NCBI GenBank assembly: GCA_020060465.1
Contig: JAGVAD010000038.1
Location: 1-64,000, forward strand
Reading direction: 5' to 3'
Origin: Anaerolineales bacterium
GTDB lineage: Bacteria; Chloroflexota; Anaerolineae; Anaerolineales; UBA4823
DNA length: 64,000 nt
The stretch's first letter is position 1. Every line of letters starts with the position of its first letter. The notes under the pieces were generated by a model. It was not told the DNA's origin. It saw nothing but the letters and a program-made list of their open reading frames with translations, and searched no databases. A program made the position numbers and the translations under genes. Shown one piece after another: positions 8,244 through 17,026 of this stretch.

Positions 8244-8905
8244 GGCTGATAAACAACGAAGTTGTCAAAGCGAATATCGGTGCCGGGAGCATCGTAGGTT
8301 CCGGCGATCAAACCTACATCGCCGGCGGGAAAGCTGGAGTCGCGCGCCTGCGCCGCCTGAACGCCGTTGATATACAAAGTCAACGTATCGCCAATGCAAT
8401 CCGCGCGGATGTGATTCAACGCCGACCCCAGGTGAATCGCATCGGTCGGCTGCAACGCATCCATTCCTAACAATTGATATTGATCATCATTGATCATACC
8501 GATACCATAATAACCATCGCTGCTGATAATGAAGGTATAGAAGCTATTGTTATCTATCGCCCGGCAGATGACGCCAAAGCGGTTATCTCGATCACCGCCG
8601 ACTTTGAAAGCATCCACTTCTACGCGCACATCGCCGAAGTTCAAGCCAGGTTTACTCCACACATCCACATTCGGCGCGTTGACAAAAATACGATAGACTC
8701 CATCCTGGTAATCGGTTTCGCCGCTTGCCGCAGTTACCCGATTCCAACCGCTGGAAGGATCTGAAAAATCATCCTGAAATAAAACCCTGCCGGCTCGCTC
8801 TGTGGGCTGCGGGTACACCAGCAATTTGCAGGCCAGCAAAGCCAGGCTGAGCATCAGCGCAATCGCCAGCTTCTCAACCATGTGACGTGTATTCATCCAC
8901 CGCAT
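8240..8905 (-). CDS. Predicted lipoprotein with a concanavalin-like (LamG/DUF1080-type) domain
   Basis: About 221 aa. An N-terminal hydrophobic segment ends in LALLAC, a fair lipobox, so the mature protein is likely lipid-anchored outside the membrane. The rest begins with FQDDFSDPSSGW and continues with short beta-strands (NRFGVICR, YTFIISSDGYYGIG, DVGLIAG, DIRFDNFVV). This is the pattern of jelly-roll domains in many Chloroflexi surface proteins. Possible starts are 8905, 8896 and 8881; 8905 has GGGAG 11 nt upstream. The function is not known. It overlaps mtaB by 4 nt. Confidence 0.75.
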   Translation of the reverse strand: MRWMNTRHMVEKLAIALMLSLALLACKLLVYPQPTERAGRVLFQDDFSDPSSGWNRVTAASGETDYQDGVYRIFVNAPNVDVWSKPGLNFGDVRVEVDAFKVGGDRDNRFGVICRAIDNNSFYTFIISSDGYYGIGMINDDQYQLLGMDALQPTDAIHLGSALNHIRADCIGDTLTLYINGVQAAQARDSSFPAGDVGLIAGTYDAPGTDIRFDNFVVYQP

Positions 8906-8975
8906 TGCGTGAAACGCTCCCTGTAAGGTGTGAAAGCCCATTTTAGCATATCCGCGCCAGGTGGGCTCCTTGTTT

Positions 8976-10439
8976 TTACGGGAAATACATCTCGATTAAA
9001 CGCTGCGCCTGCGCAGCAGTGGGCGTTCCAGAAGCCAGAGAGATCGCCAAATCTAATTCGCGCAGCGCCGCTTCCCGCTCGCCGCGCAGGGCGTAGATCA
9101 AGCCCAAATGCATGTGAGCCGCCGCGTAAAGCGGGTCGAGTTCCAGAGCGCGCCGGAAAAAGCGCTCTGCGCTGGTCAAATCGCCCTGTTTGAGCAACAA
9201 CCTCCCCAACAAATCCTGATTCTGGGGGTCTTTGGGAAAACGAGCGGCAAGCTGCCGCGCCATTGGCAATGCAATGGTTTCAATTTCGAAATCGTATTCG
9301 ATGGCGAATTCGATCAGGCTGCGCCGATAAACTGGATCATACGGCGAAAGCTCAATCGCTTTACGATACGTCTCATAGGCATCGTACAGTTTGCCCGAGG
9401 CAGCCTGGATGCTGGCCAGTTGCACCAGCAAGGTTGGATTCTCTGGATCCAGCGCAACCGCGTTCTGGATGGTTTCCATCGCCTGATCGTAACGCGATTG
9501 GCGCGTCCAATACAACGCCAAAAACGTATGCGCCGCCAACGAATTGGGGTCAAGCTGCAAGGCGGTTTTTAGCTCTTGCAATCCGTCGCTGCTGGAGAGA
9601 GAGGCGAACTGCACATCGCCAACGCCGTAATGTTGACGCGCTTCCCCCAGGTACGCCCAGGCTTCGGCGTAATCCGGGCGCGCCAGAACCGCCTGGTGGA
9701 AAGCTTCGATTGCCAGGTTCCACTCATTGAGCGAGGCCAGGGCGCGGCCCACAGCCAGCAACGTATAAGCGCGATCATCAACAAAGCGAGCGCTAAGCAT
9801 GGCGCGACGAATTTCATCCGCCGCGGGCTTGTAACGAGCATCCAATTGAGCCGCGTGCTCCAGGTGTTTTCCGGCCTCTTCTGGCTGCCGTGCGGCAAGC
9901 AGCAGCCCCAATCGGTAACGCGCCTGAGCGTCATCCATATCCAGGTCGGCCAGAAATTGCAGGGTAGGCGTTGCAGATGAATAATCGCCCAGCGCCAGAT
10001 AAGCCTGCGCCAGCCGTTGATAACCTTCTTTGGTGCGGCCATAGCGCCCCATGCCTGCCTGCCAGGCGCGAATGGCTTCGGTCATATTGCCCTGCAAGCG
10101 ATAAGCATCTCCTAATGCCATCCAACCCGAAGCCGAAAGTCCTCTCACAGGGTCTGCGCGCCAGGCGCGGCGGAAATATTCGATTGCCGCTTGAGCCTCG
10201 CCAGCCTGCAAGGCGTAAGAGCCAGCCTGCTCCCAAAGATCTGCGCGCCAGGGCAAGAGCTGAGCTGCTTGGGCCAATGATCGGGAAGCCTGCGATGGCA
10301 ACCCTTCCCGCCTCATGCGGGCGGCATGTTCCAGCGACCTGCGGAAGGCGTGTGGTTGCGGCGCCACGCCCAGCAAGGCAATACAAATGCCCAGTAAGAT
10401 CAAACGCGGCCACAGACCGATTGAGAAACGCTGATTCAT
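8976..10439 (-). CDS. TPR-repeat protein with N-terminal membrane anchor
   Basis: About 487 aa. An N-terminal hydrophobic segment ([14 protein letters not shown]) is followed by roughly ten tetratricopeptide repeats, recognisable by units such as [34 protein letters not shown] and [19 protein letters not shown]. It is probably a secreted or membrane-tethered scaffold. The reading frame extends further upstream, but ATG 10439 immediately precedes the signal-like segment and leaves room for a divergent promoter with the acyl-CoA dehydrogenase gene. No catalytic domain is visible. Confidence 0.85.
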   Translation of the reverse strand: MNQRFSIGLWPRLILLGICIALLGVAPQPHAFRRSLEHAARMRREGLPSQASRSLAQAAQLLPWRADLWEQAGSYALQAGEAQAAIEYFRRAWRADPVRGLSASGWMALGDAYRLQGNMTEAIRAWQAGMGRYGRTKEGYQRLAQAYLALGDYSSATPTLQFLADLDMDDAQARYRLGLLLAARQPEEAGKHLEHAAQLDARYKPAADEIRRAMLSARFVDDRAYTLLAVGRALASLNEWNLAIEAFHQAVLARPDYAEAWAYLGEARQHYGVGDVQFASLSSSDGLQELKTALQLDPNSLAAHTFLALYWTRQSRYDQAMETIQNAVALDPENPTLLVQLASIQAASGKLYDAYETYRKAIELSPYDPVYRRSLIEFAIEYDFEIETIALPMARQLAARFPKDPQNQDLLGRLLLKQGDLTSAERFFRRALELDPLYAAAHMHLGLIYALRGEREAALRELDLAISLASGTPTAAQAQRLIEMYFP

Positions 10440-10509
10440 CTGTCTAATTATATCTTGCCCTGAGAAGTATATGTATAGTAAACTGCGTGCAAAACACGGA
10501 GGCGCTTCT

Positions 10510-11721
10510 ATGGATTTCACCCTGACCGAGGAACAACGGATGGCGCAACAAATGGTGCGCGAGTTCGCCCAGAAAGAAGTTGCGCCCATTATCAAGCAGC
10601 AAGATCGTGATCAGCAAATGGCTCCTTTTATCCTCTCTCGCATGGCGGAGCTGGGCATTCTGGGCATCTGCCTGCCGGTGCGCTATGGCGGACAGGGGAT
10701 GGATTACATCGCCTTGGGTCTGGCTTGCGAGGAGCTGGAGGCGGTGGATTCAACCCTGCGGGTGGTTTTATCGGTGCATATAGGCCTGAACAGTTTGGGG
10801 CTGTTTCAATGGGCCAGCGAAGAACAAAAACAGCGCTTCCTGGCGGCGCAAGCGCGCGGCGAGAAGATCGCCTGCTTCGGGCTCACCGAACCAGGCGCCG
10901 GTTCGGATGTGGCTGCGATTCGCAGCAGCGCCCGTCGCGAAGGCGCTGAATATGTGCTGAACGGCGAAAAAATGTGGATTTCATTGGCTACCAAAGCCGA
11001 TCATTGTCTATGGATCGCGCGCACCGATCCAGAGACCGCAGATCCACATGACGGTCTTTCAGCCTTCATCGTGGAGCTGGATCGCCCCGGCGTGCGGCGC
11101 GGCGATTTGCACGGCAAGTTGGGCATGCGCGCCGGCTCTACCGGCTGGATTGCCTTGCAAGATGTGCGCATTCCGCTGGAAAACCGCATTGGTATGGAGG
11201 GCGAGGGTTTCAAGATCGCCATGTCCTGCCTGGATAATGGCCGCTATACAGTGGCCGCCGGCGCCACAGGTCTGATCCGCGCCTGCCTGGAAGCCAGCGT
11301 GCGCTATGCCAACGAGCGCCAGGCTTTTGGGCGACCCATCGGGCGCTTTCAGTTGATCCAACAAAAAATCGCCTATATGGTACAATCTTATGACGCAGCG
11401 CGTCTTCTTTATTTGCGAGCCGGATGGATGAAAAATCAGGGAATACGCAACACACGAGAGACATCGCTGGCAAAGTGGTTTGCCACCGAAGCATCTTTTC
11501 AGGCAGCTTCCGAAGCCGTTCAAATCCATGGGGCGTATGGTTACAGCGATGAATATGACGTAGAGCGGTTTTTACGCAACGCGAAAGGCGCAGTAATCTA
11601 TGAGGGAACCAGCGAAATCCATCAATTGATGCAAGCCGCTTATGCGCTGGGCTATCGCGAGGATGCGTCTCTGCGCTGCGAGCTGCCCGCCTACGATCCA
11701 CAGGTCTGGCAAACCGAATAA
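10510..11721 (+). CDS. Acyl-CoA dehydrogenase
   Basis: A 403-aa FAD-dependent acyl-CoA dehydrogenase that oxidises an acyl-CoA to the 2-enoyl-CoA and passes electrons to ETF. It has the family signatures [12 protein letters not shown] and the C-terminal [11 protein letters not shown], whose Glu is the catalytic base in short/medium-chain enzymes, plus [14 protein letters not shown]. The ATG at 10510 has GGAGG 7 nt upstream. The genes for both ETF subunits follow directly, so dehydrogenase and electron acceptor are made together. Chain-length specificity cannot be read from sequence. Confidence 0.94.
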   Translation: MDFTLTEEQRMAQQMVREFAQKEVAPIIKQQDRDQQMAPFILSRMAELGILGICLPVRYGGQGMDYIALGLACEELEAVDSTLRVVLSVHIGLNSLGLFQWASEEQKQRFLAAQARGEKIACFGLTEPGAGSDVAAIRSSARREGAEYVLNGEKMWISLATKADHCLWIARTDPETADPHDGLSAFIVELDRPGVRRGDLHGKLGMRAGSTGWIALQDVRIPLENRIGMEGEGFKIAMSCLDNGRYTVAAGATGLIRACLEASVRYANERQAFGRPIGRFQLIQQKIAYMVQSYDAARLLYLRAGWMKNQGIRNTRETSLAKWFATEASFQAASEAVQIHGAYGYSDEYDVERFLRNAKGAVIYEGTSEIHQLMQAAYALGYREDASLRCELPAYDPQVWQTE

Positions 11722-11772
11722 AAATCCTCATCAGTTTAGAGAAAAATCACAAAAATCCAAAAGGAGGTCAAC

Positions 11773-12543
11773 TTGAACATCGTTGTCTGTGTCAAACAAG
11801 TTCCCGACAGCGCCGCCAAGGTGGTAGCCGAAGGCGGAAAAGTGACCTGGGGAGACGCGCCGCTGGTGCTAAATCCCTGGGATGAGTTCGCTGTGGAGGC
11901 CGCACTGATGCTGCAAGAGGCGACTGACGCCGAAGTGACCGTCATCAGTGTGGGCGGCGAAAGCGCCAAAGAAGCGCTCAAAACCGCCCTGGCCATGGGC
12001 TGTGGGCAGGCCATTTTAATTTCCGACCCTGCTTTGGAGGGGGCTGATAGCCGGGCGGTGGCCCAGGTATTGGCTGCCGCGATCCAGAAAATCGGCAATG
12101 TGGATGTGGCGTTCTTTGGCAAACAGGCGATTGACGGCGATATGGGGGTGACCGGCGCTCAAACCGGGCGCTTCTTAGGCTGGCCGGTGCTTAGTCTGGC
12201 ATCCACCATAAAACTGGAAGGCGACAAGCTGGTGATCGAACGCTCCATCGAAGAGGGACGGCAGATTGTCGAAAGCAGTCTGCCAGCCGTCGTCAGCGTG
12301 TCTAAAGACATTGGCGAACCACGCTATCCCTCCTTCATGGGCATCCGTAAAGCATCGCGCGCCAACATTCCGGTATGGACGTTGGCCGACCTGGGGATCA
12401 ACGCACCCACGCCGCTGGTTCGTTGGCCGGATGTGGTGAACCCACCGGCGCGTGAAGTTAAAACAGAGATCATCACCGGCGATTCCCCGCAACAAATCGC
12501 AGAACAACTGGCAGACAAAATCATGGAAGAGAAGGTGCTGTGA
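11773..12543 (+). CDS. etfB: Electron transfer flavoprotein beta subunit
   Basis: A 256-aa ETF beta subunit. It starts with TTG preceded by a strong AAAGGAGG, and the N-terminus NIVVCVKQVPD is diagnostic. NPWDEFAVEAAL, the AIDGDMGVTG loop and the signature VSKDIGEPRYPSFMGIRKASR are present. It binds AMP (or FAD in bifurcating ETFs) and accepts electrons from the acyl-CoA dehydrogenase encoded just upstream. It overlaps or abuts etfA. Nothing seen here proves a bifurcating type. Confidence 0.94.
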   Translation: MNIVVCVKQVPDSAAKVVAEGGKVTWGDAPLVLNPWDEFAVEAALMLQEATDAEVTVISVGGESAKEALKTALAMGCGQAILISDPALEGADSRAVAQVLAAAIQKIGNVDVAFFGKQAIDGDMGVTGAQTGRFLGWPVLSLASTIKLEGDKLVIERSIEEGRQIVESSLPAVVSVSKDIGEPRYPSFMGIRKASRANIPVWTLADLGINAPTPLVRWPDVVNPPAREVKTEIITGDSPQQIAEQLADKIMEEKVL

Positions 12544-13586
12544 TGAGCGGAAATTTTCTGGTGTATATTGACCAATCCAAAGGACAGGCGCTGCCCACTT
12601 CGTGGGAAGTCTTGAGCGCAGCTCACTACCTGGCTGAAAAACTGGGCGGAAGCATTTACGCGTTGGCTCTGGGCGAGGCTTCCAAAGCAGTGGCTGAAAT
12701 GGCTTATCAATATGGGGTCGAGCAAGCGTTCTATTGCGACGATCCTAGCCTGGCGGATTACCGCCCCGAGCCATATACCGCCCTGACATCGAAGGTCGCC
12801 CAGGAAAAGGGAGTCAGCGTATTGCTGTTCCCCACCACCACCCGCGGACGCGAAGTGGCCGCAATGTGCGCCGTGGATCTACAGGGCGGCGTGATGCCAG
12901 ATGTCACTGCGCTGGAAGTGGTGGACGGTAAAATTATCGCCACTCGGCCGGTGTACGCGGGCAAGTTGCTCGCCAAGGCGGTATGTAGCGTTGAACCGGT
13001 AATCATCACCACGCGAGTGCGCGCCTTTAAAAAACCGCAGGGCGACGCTTCACGTTCCGGCGTCGCACAGCGCGTGGATGCAGTTTTGGCGGAAGGCGAT
13101 ATTCGCACTCGAGTCACAGGTTACGCCCAGGCGGAGGGTGGAGTCAGCCTGACGGACGCCAATGTAATCGTCTCCGGCGGGCGCGGCGTTGCCAACAACC
13201 CCAACCTTACCCCGCCGGCAGACATGGACGAAAAGCAAGCGGAAATCTGGCGCGCTCAACAAGGCTTCAAGCTGATCGGAGAGCTGGCGGCAATGTTAGG
13301 AGGCGCGGTTGGAGCCAGCCGCGCCGCGGTGGATGCTGGCTATATCCCTTACGCCCACCAGGTCGGCCAAACGGGCAAAGTGGTCTCGCCGGATCTCTAT
13401 ATCGCCTGCGGCATCTCCGGCGCAATCCAGCACCAGGCAGGGATGCGCTCCAGCAAAATCATCGTCGCCATCAACAAAGACCCCGACGCGCCAATTTTTA
13501 AGCTGGCGCGTTACGGTGTAGTCGGAGATCTATATACCATCCTGCCGCCGCTGACCGAAGCGCTCCGCAAACGATTAGGAAAATAG
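12543..13586 (+). CDS. etfA: Electron transfer flavoprotein alpha subunit
   Basis: A 347-aa ETF alpha subunit. The C-terminal FAD domain shows [12 protein letters not shown], the [18 protein letters not shown] signature and [10 protein letters not shown]. It carries the FAD and passes electrons onward, normally to an ETF:quinone oxidoreductase, which is not in this window. A GTG at 12540 and ATG at 12543 are both possible starts; AGAAGG lies upstream and the ATG is adopted. It is translationally coupled to etfB. Confidence 0.94.
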   Translation: MSGNFLVYIDQSKGQALPTSWEVLSAAHYLAEKLGGSIYALALGEASKAVAEMAYQYGVEQAFYCDDPSLADYRPEPYTALTSKVAQEKGVSVLLFPTTTRGREVAAMCAVDLQGGVMPDVTALEVVDGKIIATRPVYAGKLLAKAVCSVEPVIITTRVRAFKKPQGDASRSGVAQRVDAVLAEGDIRTRVTGYAQAEGGVSLTDANVIVSGGRGVANNPNLTPPADMDEKQAEIWRAQQGFKLIGELAAMLGGAVGASRAAVDAGYIPYAHQVGQTGKVVSPDLYIACGISGAIQHQAGMRSSKIIVAINKDPDAPIFKLARYGVVGDLYTILPPLTEALRKRLGK

Positions 13587-13697
13587 CTCAGACGCGCCCT
13601 ATTCAAATATCAGCGGCAAACGCAAATCAGCGCTCCGGAAAATTCCAGACCCCGGGGCGCTTGTTTATCCCCTTGCCGCGCTCTTCCGAGTCAGCAA

Positions 13698-13750
13698 GAC
13701 GAATATCATATCGGCGTCGTTTTCGGATGAGCGGCGAGGTGATATTCGTC
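13698..13750. repeat. 11-bp inverted repeat upstream of the cyclic-nucleotide-domain gene
   Basis: Perfect arms GACGAATATCA (13698-13708) and TGATATTCGTC (13740-13750) are separated by 31 nt. They lie in the 228-nt gap between etfA and the next gene. It has no following T-tract, so it may be an operator pair or an mRNA leader structure rather than a terminator. Confidence 0.5.
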
Positions 13751-13814
13751 AGTAGTTTCGTGACATTTGCCACTATGTAATCTTGCGCTTTATCGGGTAA
13801 ATTTTTATCAAACA

Positions 13815-14318
13815 ATGGCAAGTGTACGAATGACCTCCGACCCATTTGACACCCTGACCCTCTTTCAAGGTTTCAGCCCGCAAGAAATTACATTTCTGCG
13901 GCCCCTGTTTCACCCTTATCACACGCCCGATGGCGAAATCCTGTTCAACCAGGGCGACCCTGCCAGGCATTTCTTCATTGTTGCCGAAGGCGAGGTGATC
14001 ATTCGCTATAAACCAGAGGACGGGCCAGTGCTGATCCTTACCCGCGTACATAAAGAGGGCGTGGTGGGTTGGTCGGCTGCCATTGGCAACCCGGTGTACA
14101 CTTCCAGCGCAGTGTGCGTGGAAAACTGCCTGCTTCTACGCGTATGTAGCGAAGATTTGCGTCAATTCCATGACGCTCATCCCGAAACTGCGCAAAAGCT
14201 CCTCGAACGGTTGGCGGCGGTTATCGCTGACCGACTGAGGCACACCCATCCGCAGATTATGGCGATGCTGGAACAAGGTCTGCATTCACATACCAACCAA
14301 CCGATTTCTGCGGAATAG
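13815..14318 (+). CDS. Cyclic nucleotide-binding (cNMP) domain protein without HTH
   Basis: About 167 aa, essentially one Crp-type beta-barrel: LFQGFSPQEITFL, then FNQGDPARHFFIVAEGEVIIRY, the GVVGWSAAIGNPVYTSSAVC phosphate-cassette region and a C-terminal helix. The helix-turn-helix of Crp/Fnr regulators is missing, so it is not a DNA-binding regulator. It may be a stand-alone sensor or partner protein. The start is uncertain (ATG 13815 or 13830; neither has a good Shine-Dalgarno). The inverted repeat at 13698-13750 lies upstream. It is followed by the nfu-like gene. Confidence 0.8.
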   Translation: MASVRMTSDPFDTLTLFQGFSPQEITFLRPLFHPYHTPDGEILFNQGDPARHFFIVAEGEVIIRYKPEDGPVLILTRVHKEGVVGWSAAIGNPVYTSSAVCVENCLLLRVCSEDLRQFHDAHPETAQKLLERLAAVIADRLRHTHPQIMAMLEQGLHSHTNQPISAE

Positions 14319-14361
14319 AGGCGCCGCCGGTGATAATGAAATCTCCTGGAGGTAACCGAGT

Positions 14362-14610
14362 ATGGCTGAGACGAATAACACGGAATATTCTGAAGAAGAA
14401 CGAATCCGCGCCCTGCTGGAAAACATCAACGCCTACATCGAACACTTCCACGGCGGGTCGGTCGAAATGGTTGAATTGAAAGGCAAAAAACTCAAAGTAC
14501 GCCTGGGCGGCGCGTGCCTGGGCTGCCCGCTCTCGCCAACCACTTTGCATGGCTGGGTGGCGGGCACCATTCATCAGTTTTTCCCGGATATCGAAGTCAT
14601 CGCTGCATAA
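14362..14610 (+). CDS. NifU-like C-terminal domain (Nfu) Fe-S scaffold/carrier protein
   Basis: 82 aa, a single Nfu domain: IRALLENINAYIEHFHGGSVEMVELKG followed by the Fe-S site CLGCPLS. These proteins bind a cluster between two monomers and deliver it to target enzymes. The spacing and the HGGSVEMVEL motif are canonical. The ATG has CTGGAGGT upstream. It probably shares a transcript with the preceding cNMP protein gene and is followed by a good intrinsic terminator. Confidence 0.92.
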   Translation: MAETNNTEYSEEERIRALLENINAYIEHFHGGSVEMVELKGKKLKVRLGGACLGCPLSPTTLHGWVAGTIHQFFPDIEVIAA

Positions 14611-14706
14611 CCTGTCTGGGCGTCCCAAGCAGATCCACTCAGCAACTCTGCCCCGTCGCGCGATCATCCTCGAAATACATTTTCAACCGGACGTCCAACT
14701 TCAAAG

Positions 14707-14742
14707 CCCCTCTTCTGCGCAGGAGGAGGGGTTTTCCTTTTC
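14707..14742 (+). terminator. Rho-independent terminator after the nfu-like gene
   Basis: A 9-bp stem (CCCCTCTTC with GAGGAGGGG, one G-U pair) with a 7-nt loop is followed by TTTTCCTTTT. It lies 97 nt after the nfu stop and also marks the convergent boundary with the - strand block. Confidence 0.8.
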
Positions 14743-14758
14743 CTACTGGCAACTGGAC

Positions 14759-15304
14759 TTAAACCTTGCCCCTTTCGACGTTCGACAAGGTGGATATTTC
14801 AGAGTCGCCGAACATTTCTTGCGGCGGCTCTAAATCTACAGTAAGGGAATGTGTTTCATGCGGACGACGACGGCGCAAGCCGCTCCAGCGGCACTTCTCA
14901 TTGACGCAGCGATAACGGCGGGCAGAGGGCAACAAGGTTAATGACAAGAAATGATCGAACCAATTGCGATGCACACGGTGGATTTCGTTGCCGCAACGCG
15001 GGCAGATGGTTGCTTTCCACGAAACCGAGGTCAAGAACCGCACCCGAATGCGCCAGGCGATCACCACCAGCGCCAGAAACACTGCCAGGTATGCCAACAC
15101 GGTTGAGATGCTCAACCCTTGTCGCGCCTGAATAACCCATCCGTCCAGCAATTGGAGGATGATCCGCCCAAAAGCAGATATTTCCTGTCCGTTGCGTGCG
15201 AAAAATGCAGCAATCACGCCCCGCAGACTGAGGAATAAAACGCTTAACAGGGCAAATAAGCCTGCCAAAATTTCGATCCGATAGTTGCGAAAAAGTTTCC
15301 GCAT
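14759..15304 (-). CDS. Hypothetical membrane protein with C-terminal zinc-ribbon-like motif
   Basis: About 181 aa with two hydrophobic segments (ILAGLFALLSVLFLSL near the N-terminus and VLAYLAVFLALVVIAW), then a soluble tail with CPRCGNEIHRVHR and, further on, YRCVNEKCRW, which together could hold one zinc ion. The ATG at 15304 has AAGGGTGG upstream and is preferred to an in-frame GTG at 15313. The family is not recognised. Its topology suggests a small membrane protein with a cytoplasmic zinc ribbon. Confidence 0.72.
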   Translation of the reverse strand: MRKLFRNYRIEILAGLFALLSVLFLSLRGVIAAFFARNGQEISAFGRIILQLLDGWVIQARQGLSISTVLAYLAVFLALVVIAWRIRVRFLTSVSWKATICPRCGNEIHRVHRNWFDHFLSLTLLPSARRYRCVNEKCRWSGLRRRRPHETHSLTVDLEPPQEMFGDSEISTLSNVERGKV

Positions 15305-15368
15305 TGTTTCCACCCTTTCAACAAAAACAGATTGAGCTTACTTTTTTTACCCTACATGAGATTTTCTG

Positions 15369-17009
15369 TCAATAGGTCATGGCGCAACCGTCGGCGCGCG
15401 GATCGCTGCCGGCGCACAACACCCCGCTTTCCGGTTGGCGTAGAATGATCTGCCCGCGCCCAAAAACCGCGCGCCCAAACCCGCTGATCGGCGTCACCGG
15501 ATGCCCCATCTCTGCCAGCGTTGCCATCTCGCTCACAGGGATGCCTTCTTCCAGGGCAACATCGCTGCCAGCCTCCCCGCTCCGCAGACAAAAGCGCGGC
15601 CGATCCAAAGCAGCTTGCGCATTCAATCCATCATCCACCAGGGCAACCATCACCTGCAAGTGACCCTGCGGCTGCATATACCCTCCCATGACCCCAAAAC
15701 AGGCATACAGTTCTTCTCTTTCGGCATCTTGCGCCGCCGGACGCGTGGCCAGCGCGGGAATGATGGTGTGATAGGGGCGCTTCCCCGGCGCCAGCGTATT
15801 GGGATGCGCCGCATCCAGGCTGAAATTATGCCCGCGATTTTGCAGAGAGAAGCCCCAGCCGCGTGGCACAATGCCCGTTCCAAAGCCCATATAGTTGCTG
15901 TTGATGAAGGAACAGGCGTTCCCCTGGCTATCCACAACACTGAGATAAACGGTATCTGAGGCGGCGACCGGCGCGCCGCGCCCCTGGTCGAGGGTCGCCC
16001 GATCCCACCGGATTAAACTCCGGCGCTGCGCCGCATAAGCTTTATCCAGCAGGGCTTCCACCGGCGGCTGGTGGAAAGCCGGATCCGCCACGTACCAGCG
16101 CGTGTCAGCGAAAGCCAGGCGCAGCGCCTCGATCTCCAGGTGCAGCCGCTGCGCCGAAAGCGGAGGCAGCGCCGCCAGATCGAACCCCTCCAGGATGTTC
16201 AACGCCAGCAGAGCCGTCAATCCCTGGCCGTTGGGCGGGCACTCCCAAATCCGCACGCCGCGATAATCGGTGCAGATCGGCTGTTCCCAGGTGCTGTGGT
16301 GCTGAGCCAGATCTCTGACCGTCATGCACCCGCCCGCCTCCTGCACGGCGTGGGCAATTGCCTGGGCAATCTCGCCCTGGTAAAAGGCTGCCTTACCGCC
16401 CTCTGCAATCGCCTGCAGCGTGCGCGCCAGACCCGGGTTGCGGAAAATTTCGCCGGGGCGCGGGGCGCGCCCATCCAGAGTCAGTTCAATCCCTCCCGGC
16501 GCGTGACGGAGCTGTTTCCGCACGCCGCTCTCCCAGGCATGCGCCGTAATGGGAGCAACTGGAAAGCCCTCCTGCGCCAGGGCAATCGCCGGCGACAGGA
16601 TGTCGCTCATCGGCAAGCGCCCAAATCGTTCCACCAGATCGCACCAACCGGCGCATGCGCCCGGTACGGTGACCGTATAAGGATGATAAGGTGGAAGTTC
16701 TTTGCCGAAACCTTCATGCTGCAAGCGTTCCAACGTCAGAGCTGCAGGGGCGCGCCCAGAGCCATTCAACGCGTTCACCTGACCGCTGGCTGCATCATAA
16801 AAAAGGGCGAAACAGTCCCCACCTAACCCCGTGGAGGTAGGCTCAGTGACATTCAGAGCTGCGGCGGTCGCCACCGCCGCGTCCGCTGCGTTCCCACCCT
16901 GCGCCAGGATGCGTAAACCCGCCGCCACCGCCAAAGGCTGCGAGGCAGCCACGACACCATTGAGAGAATAAACCGGAGAACGATGTGAGTTGAAGGTCAG
17001 TTCGTACAT
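15369..17009 (-). CDS. ggt: Gamma-glutamyltransferase / glutathione hydrolase family
   Basis: A 546-aa Ntn-hydrolase precursor. The N-terminal part has VVAASQPLAVAAGLRIL and GGNAADAAVA with GLGGDCFALFYD. The autoprocessing site lies at DTVYLSVVD, where the Thr should become the N-terminal nucleophile of the small subunit. GGYMQPQGHLQV is the usual C-terminal signature. There is no signal peptide, so it is probably cytoplasmic, unlike the periplasmic Ggt of E. coli. ATG 17009 follows GGGGGAA; the frame continues upstream but that part lies in selD. It is 17 nt after selD. Confidence 0.9.
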   Translation of the reverse strand: MYELTFNSHRSPVYSLNGVVAASQPLAVAAGLRILAQGGNAADAAVATAAALNVTEPTSTGLGGDCFALFYDAASGQVNALNGSGRAPAALTLERLQHEGFGKELPPYHPYTVTVPGACAGWCDLVERFGRLPMSDILSPAIALAQEGFPVAPITAHAWESGVRKQLRHAPGGIELTLDGRAPRPGEIFRNPGLARTLQAIAEGGKAAFYQGEIAQAIAHAVQEAGGCMTVRDLAQHHSTWEQPICTDYRGVRIWECPPNGQGLTALLALNILEGFDLAALPPLSAQRLHLEIEALRLAFADTRWYVADPAFHQPPVEALLDKAYAAQRRSLIRWDRATLDQGRGAPVAASDTVYLSVVDSQGNACSFINSNYMGFGTGIVPRGWGFSLQNRGHNFSLDAAHPNTLAPGKRPYHTIIPALATRPAAQDAEREELYACFGVMGGYMQPQGHLQVMVALVDDGLNAQAALDRPRFCLRSGEAGSDVALEEGIPVSEMATLAEMGHPVTPISGFGRAVFGRGQIILRQPESGVLCAGSDPRADGCAMTY

Positions 17010-17026
17010 ATTCCCCCGGTTGTTGT

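Noticed and set aside
15501-16826. Plus-strand ORFs of 152 and 251 codons inside ggt
   Set aside because: Antisense shadows of ggt with no domain; ggt is clearly supported.
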